The notes beneath the pieces were generated by a model. The model had not been told where the DNA came from, made no database searches, and saw only the letters and a program-made list of their open reading frames with translations. Below are positions 14,027 to 17,525 of a stretch of 17,525 nt of DNA, piece after piece. The stretch comes from Flavobacterium sp. UBA7680 (GTDB lineage: Bacteria > Bacteroidota > Bacteroidia > Flavobacteriales > Flavobacteriaceae). The stretch's first letter is position 1; each line of letters opens with the position of its first letter. The translations under genes and the position numbers were made by a program. The stretch lies in the NCBI RefSeq assembly GCF_002482975.1, contig NZ_DLHA01000002.1, forward strand, positions 1 through 17,525, given 5' to 3'.

Positions 14027-15076
14027 CTAATTCAACAACTTTAATTCTCTAATTACAACAGCATTTTCTTCTTTTGTCCCAATTGTAAAACGAAGGCAGT
14101 TTTCGCATAAAGGCTGTGTTGTTCTGTTTCGAATTACGATTCCTTTTTCAATTAATTGATTGTATCTTTTGTTCGCATCATCTACTTTTGCCAGAATAAA
14201 ATTGGCTTCTGTCGGGTACACTTTTTCTACAAAATCAACTTCAAGTAATACTTTAAGCAATTCCTCTCTTTGCTCAATGATAGAAGCTATTTCTTGTTTT
14301 ATTTTTTCAGAATCTTTTAAACGTTCTTTCGCTCTTTGCTGTGTCAGTTCGTTTACGTTGTATGGTGGTTTTATTTTATTTAAAACCGAAATAACAGCTT
14401 CTGACGCATAACAGATTCCTAAACGAATTCCAGCCAAACCATAGGCTTTTGAAAGTGTTTGTGTAATAATCAAATTTGGATATTCGTCAATTTCGATAAG
14501 CCAGCTTTCTTTCTCCGAAAAGTCAATATAGGCTTCATCAATCACAACCAAACCTTTAAAATTTTGAAGCAGTTTTACCACGCTTTCATCAGAAAAAGAA
14601 TTTCCGGTTGGGTTATTTGGAGAACATAAAAAGATGATTTTTGTGTTTTCATCAACGGCTTCCAGAATCTTTTCAACTTGTGGCTGAAAATCATTTGTCA
14701 GCAGAATTTCTCTGTTTTCAATCGCATTTATGTTCGCCAAAACGCTGTACATTCCGTATGTTGGCGGAAGCGTGATAATATTATCGATTTTTGGTTCACA
14801 GAAAGCTCTGAAAATCAAATCTAAAACTTCATCACTTCCGTTTCCTAATAAAATCTGACTTTGTTTTGTATTATTGTTTTTAGCTAAAATTGCTTTAACC
14901 GAATTCTGCTGTGGATCCGGATAACGGTTTACACCATTTTGAAACGGATTTTCATTGGCATCCAAAAAAATCATTTCGGCGGTATCAAAATCTTCAAACT
15001 CATCTCTTGCTGAAGAATATGGTTTTAAAGATTTTACGTTTTCACGTGTAATTGTATTTATATCGAAAGTATTCAT
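14027..15076 (-). CDS. hisC: Histidinol-phosphate aminotransferase
   Basis: 349 aa PLP-dependent fold type I aminotransferase converting imidazole acetol phosphate and glutamate to histidinol phosphate and 2-oxoglutarate (step 8). The Schiff-base lysine fits K210 in TLSKAYGLAGIRLG, with the phosphate-binding R218. N154 in SPNNPTG, D180 and Y183 in DEAYIDF contact the cofactor. LDANENPF (38-45) and RYPDPQQ (51-57) are HisC signatures that separate it from aspartate aminotransferases. The substrate carboxylate arginine fits R329 in CLRFT. The ATG lies 15 bp from a palindromic repeat. Length and motifs are normal. Confidence 0.97.
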   Translation of the reverse strand: MNTFDINTITRENVKSLKPYSSARDEFEDFDTAEMIFLDANENPFQNGVNRYPDPQQNSVKAILAKNNNTKQSQILLGNGSDEVLDLIFRAFCEPKIDNIITLPPTYGMYSVLANINAIENREILLTNDFQPQVEKILEAVDENTKIIFLCSPNNPTGNSFSDESVVKLLQNFKGLVVIDEAYIDFSEKESWLIEIDEYPNLIITQTLSKAYGLAGIRLGICYASEAVISVLNKIKPPYNVNELTQQRAKERLKDSEKIKQEIASIIEQREELLKVLLEVDFVEKVYPTEANFILAKVDDANKRYNQLIEKGIVIRNRTTQPLCENCLRFTIGTKEENAVVIRELKLLN

Positions 15077-15091
15077 TTTCTAAGTTTTGCT

Positions 15092-15118
15092 CCTGCAAGG
15101 TTTTCAAAACCTTGTAGG
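15092..15118. repeat. Palindrome P3 between hisD and hisC
   Basis: CCTGCAAGGTTTT, a central C, and AAAACCTTGTAGG: 13-bp arms with one G/T wobble. It shares the GGTTTT-N-AAAACC core with P2 (4442-4474). Together with P4 it flanks 39 bp of AT-rich sequence. Confidence 0.8.
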
Positions 15119-15157
15119 TATTATTCATTAAGATTATAAATCGAAAATTTATTTAAA

Positions 15158-15184
15158 CCTACGAGGTTTTGGAAACCTCGCAGG
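15158..15184. repeat. Palindrome P4 overlapping the 3' end of hisD
   Basis: CCTACGAGGTTT-TGG-AAACCTCGCAGG, arms of 12 bp with one A/C mismatch. It runs from just past the hisD stop codon into the codon for S425, so part of the repeat is translated. Confidence 0.85.
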
Positions 15185-16457
15185 ACTTCAGACGAAGTGT
15201 TACTGCGTTTTTATGCGCTTGTAAACCTTCGGCTTCAGCCATAATTTCAATCGCTTTTCCAATATTTTGAATCCCTTTTTCAGATATTTTTTGAAAAGTC
15301 ATTGATTTCATAAAACTATCCAGATTTACACCACTGTAATTTTTTGCATAACCGTTTGTCGGCAAAGTGTGATTCGTTCCAGAAGCATAATCTCCGGCAC
15401 TTTCAGGAGTATAATTCCCAATAAAAACAGAACCTGCGTTTACGATTCCATTACAGTAGAAATCATCATATTCTGAGCAGATAATAAAGTGTTCCGGACC
15501 ATATTCGTTGATTAAATCTAAAGCGATTTGATCATTTTCGACATAAATTAATTTTGAATTTTCGATTGCTTTTATGGCGATTGCTTTTCTTGGAAGTACT
15601 TCAATTTGCGATTGAATTTCTTTTTCTACTTCGTCGATTAATCTTTTTGAAGTCGAAACTAGAATTACCTGACTGTCTGTTCCGTGTTCTGCCTGCGATA
15701 ATAAATCTGAAGCTACAAAGGCTGGAACGGCAGAATCATCGGCAACAATTAATAATTCTGATGGGCCGGCCGGCATATCAATCGCAACTCCAAATTGCGT
15801 TGCTAATTGTTTTGCTACCGTTACAAACTGATTTCCAGGGCCGAAAATTTTATAAACTTTTGGAATTGATTTTGTTCCGAAGGTCATTCCTGCAATTGCC
15901 TGAATTCCACCTACTTTTAATATTTTTGTTACGCCGCATAAATTAGCAGCGTACAAAATCGCCGGATTTATTTTTCCTGTTTTATCTGGAGGCGAACATA
16001 ATACAATTTCTTTACAGCCTGCAATTTCAGCAGGAACTGCCAGCATTAAAACGGTTGAAAACAAAGGTGCTGTTCCGCCCGGAATATATAGTCCTATTTT
16101 TTGAATTGGTCTTTTTTCCTGCCAGCATTTTACGCCTTCGATAGTTTCAACTTCAATTCTTTCTGTTTTTTGAGCGCTGTGAAACTTGTAAATATTGTCT
16201 TTTGCTAATTGAATTGCTTCTTTTAATTCATTTGGAATCAATGCAATTGCTTCATTTACTTCTGCAGCAGAAACTTCATAATTTTCTAAAGTGATTCCGT
16301 CAAAAATTGAAGTGTATTTTGCTACGGCTTCATCTCCTTTTTTCTGTATTTCTCTGAAGATTTCTTTTACCGTAACTTCAATATCGTCAATCGTTTGGGT
16401 TGGTCTTTTTAATATTTTAGACCAGGTATCTGGTTTTGGATTGTCTATTTTATTCAT
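15159..16457 (-). CDS. hisD: Histidinol dehydrogenase
   Basis: 432 aa zinc enzyme performing the last two steps, histidinol to histidinal to histidine, with two NAD. The signature GPGNQFVTVAKQL (206-218) and MPAGPSEL (228-235) are present. Zinc ligands fit Q255 and H258 in LLSQAEHGT, D356 in SAGDYASG and H415 in GLQAHKNAV. The catalytic pair fits E322 and H323 in YGPEHF. The normal C-terminus LRLK ends at residue 424. The following SCEVSKTS and the TAG stop are read from a palindromic repeat (15158-15184), so the extreme C-terminus is repeat-derived. It starts at ATG, 170 bp from hisG with two repeat families between. Confidence 0.97.
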   Translation of the reverse strand: MNKIDNPKPDTWSKILKRPTQTIDDIEVTVKEIFREIQKKGDEAVAKYTSIFDGITLENYEVSAAEVNEAIALIPNELKEAIQLAKDNIYKFHSAQKTERIEVETIEGVKCWQEKRPIQKIGLYIPGGTAPLFSTVLMLAVPAEIAGCKEIVLCSPPDKTGKINPAILYAANLCGVTKILKVGGIQAIAGMTFGTKSIPKVYKIFGPGNQFVTVAKQLATQFGVAIDMPAGPSELLIVADDSAVPAFVASDLLSQAEHGTDSQVILVSTSKRLIDEVEKEIQSQIEVLPRKAIAIKAIENSKLIYVENDQIALDLINEYGPEHFIICSEYDDFYCNGIVNAGSVFIGNYTPESAGDYASGTNHTLPTNGYAKNYSGVNLDSFMKSMTFQKISEKGIQNIGKAIEIMAEAEGLQAHKNAVTLRLKSCEVSKTS

Positions 16458-16470
16458 AATATTTTATATT

Positions 16471-16503
16471 AAATTCCAATTTTTTAAAATTCCAAACTCC
16501 AAA
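16471..16503. repeat. AAATTCC/GGAATTT repeat upstream of hisD
   Basis: Matches 4201-4233 at 32 of 33 positions. It is opposed by an inverted copy at 16600-16613, so the two can form the ends of a large stem enclosing the hisG-hisD spacer. Confidence 0.7.
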
Positions 16504-16525
16504 ACTTAATGTTTAAAAATTTAAC

Positions 16526-16584
16526 CGCAAAGTTCGCAAGGTTTTTTTCTATTCTTTGTCTTAGAAAACGCTAAGTTCGCAAAG
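16526..16584. repeat. Direct repeat CGCWAAGTTCGCAARG in the hisG-hisD spacer
   Basis: CGCAAAGTTCGCAAGG (16526-16541) and CGCTAAGTTCGCAAAG (16569-16584) match at 14 of 16 positions. Related in style to the CGCAGAGATTCGCAAAG repeat between hisA and hisF. Confidence 0.7.
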
Positions 16585-16595
16585 CTGTTATCGAG

Positions 16596-16627
16596 AATTG
16601 GAATTTGGAATTTTTTAATTGGATTTT
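16596..16627. repeat. GGAATTT heptamer pair beside hisG
   Basis: Two perfect GGAATTT units (16600-16613) and a decayed third, running up to the hisG stop codon. Inverted relative to 16471-16503. Confidence 0.7.
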
Positions 16628-17485
16628 TTAAAGAACCATTTTCTCAATTGGGCAAACTAAAATTCCTTCGGCTCCAACTTCTTTTAATTGATCTATTACG
16701 TCCCAAAAAGTGTCTTTATCAATTACAGAATGTACACTGCTCCAGCCTTCCTGCGCTAATGGGAGAACGGTTAAACTTCTTAAAACCGGAAGGATTTTTC
16801 CAACTGCGTCGATTTTTTCGTTTGGAATGTTCATCAAGATGTATTTTGAATTTCTCGCTCTTAAAACTGATTGTATTCTGAATTTTAAGGTGTCGATGTG
16901 TTTTTGAATTTCTGGAGAAACTTTTGGTGAAACGGCTAAAACTGCTTCACTTTTCAGTATCACTTCAACTTCTTTTAAGTTATTTTTGAATAAAGTGCTT
17001 CCGCTTGAAACGATATCGACAATGGCATCGGCAAGACCAATGTTTGGTGCGATTTCTACAGAACCTGAAATTTGGTGAATATCTACTGTTAACCCGAAAG
17101 AATTGAAATATTCGTTAACTGTATTTGGGTAAGAAGTTGCGATTCTTAAACCTGCTAAATCCTGAATAGAGTTATATTCGAAGGTTTTAGGAACGGCAAC
17201 CGAAACTTTGCATTTTGAAAATCCTAATCGCTGCACGACTTCAATTTCTTTTCCTTTTTCTACTAAAAGGTTGTCGCCAACGATGGCTAAATCTACTACT
17301 CCGTCGATTAAATACTGCGGAATATCTGAATTTCTTAGGTATAAAACTTCAAGAGGAAAGTTTGAAGCTTCGGCTTTTAACTGATCGATTCCGTTGTTGA
17401 TTGAAATACCGCAGTCTTTTAGGATTTGAATGCTGTCTTCGTTTAAACGACCCGATTTTTGAATTGCAATTTTTAAAGTACTCAT
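16628..17485 (-). CDS. hisG: ATP phosphoribosyltransferase, long form
   Basis: 285 aa. Joins ATP and PRPP to phosphoribosyl-ATP, the committed and usually feedback-controlled step. The catalytic halves show IAIQKSGRL (6-14), DGVVDLAIVGDN (61-72) and GSVEIAPNIGLADAIVDIVSSG, whose last part is the PRPP-binding loop. A C-terminal regulatory domain of about 75 residues, ending GILVCPIEKM, places it in the long, HisZ-independent class, so histidine inhibition is expected from family knowledge. It is the first gene of the operon. Only 40 bp of upstream sequence is in the window: TTTG occurs near the edge but no clear -7 box follows, so the promoter is not identified, and any leader or attenuator lies outside. 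Confidence 0.97.
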   Translation of the reverse strand: MSTLKIAIQKSGRLNEDSIQILKDCGISINNGIDQLKAEASNFPLEVLYLRNSDIPQYLIDGVVDLAIVGDNLLVEKGKEIEVVQRLGFSKCKVSVAVPKTFEYNSIQDLAGLRIATSYPNTVNEYFNSFGLTVDIHQISGSVEIAPNIGLADAIVDIVSSGSTLFKNNLKEVEVILKSEAVLAVSPKVSPEIQKHIDTLKFRIQSVLRARNSKYILMNIPNEKIDAVGKILPVLRSLTVLPLAQEGWSSVHSVIDKDTFWDVIDQLKEVGAEGILVCPIEKMVL

Positions 17486-17525
17486 TTTTCTTTTTTTGTT
17501 AGATTAATAGTTTGAGTACAAAGAA

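Noticed and set aside
8970..17485. A novel defence or biosynthetic system hidden in the window
   Set aside because: All large genes here are recognisable metabolic or secreted proteins, apart from one helical protein of unknown function; only the repeats and the SnoaL-like gene are unexplained.
17486..17525. his leader peptide or attenuator upstream of hisG
   Set aside because: Only 40 bp are visible, with no histidine-codon run and no hairpin; the region continues outside the window.

Overview
The window comes from an AT-rich Bacteroidetes genome, most likely Flavobacterium or a close relative. The evidence is the protein sequences, promoters of the TTTG / TAnnTTTG type, A-rich translation starts without Shine-Dalgarno sequences, the AQ-type signal peptides, and intergenic spacers full of short palindromes and heptamer repeats. 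This is my recognition from the sequence; no database search was possible.

Right half (17485 down to 8970, minus strand): one long histidine operon in the order hisG, hisD, hisC, hisB, a small SnoaL/NTF2-like gene, hisH, hisA, hisF, hisIE. With two fusions (HisB = phosphatase + dehydratase; HisIE = cyclohydrolase + pyrophosphohydrolase) these eight his genes encode every step from PRPP + ATP to histidine. The SnoaL-like gene is the only member with no assigned role. Its position between hisB and hisH is unexpected.

Middle (8779 to 4506): a plus-strand secreted protein with a CBM9/DOMON-like fold converges on hisIE. Divergent from it are two tandem, equally long (551 aa) secreted M1-type zinc metallopeptidases that are obvious duplicates. 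A Rho-independent terminator lies between them, and a TTAG-N19-TACATTTG promoter precedes the second gene, so they look like separate transcription units.

Left part (4200 to 133): a plus-strand helical protein of unknown function (514 aa), divergent from leuA-leuB on the minus strand. LeuA is the short form without the C-terminal leucine-binding regulatory domain. A TTTC-N19-TATATTTG promoter with two overlapping dyads precedes leuA.

The most unusual aspect is what fills the gaps. Almost every spacer of the his operon carries a different dispersed repeat: heptamer tandem arrays (ATTTTAG, GGAATTT, GTTTCAA), 27-33 bp near-perfect palindromes with a shared GTTTT-N-AAAAC core and co-varying arms, a 63-bp composite element present twice in inverted orientation, GCCACGAATT elements, and CGCAAAGTTCGC / CACAGAGATTC repeats. 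One palindrome supplies the stop codon and last codons of hisD. A heptamer array abuts the unusual TTG start of hisH. Both convergent gene junctions contain long hairpins. I see no phage, CRISPR, toxin-antitoxin or biosynthetic cluster and no RNA gene. The protein-coding content is ordinary; the repeat architecture is the part worth a second look.
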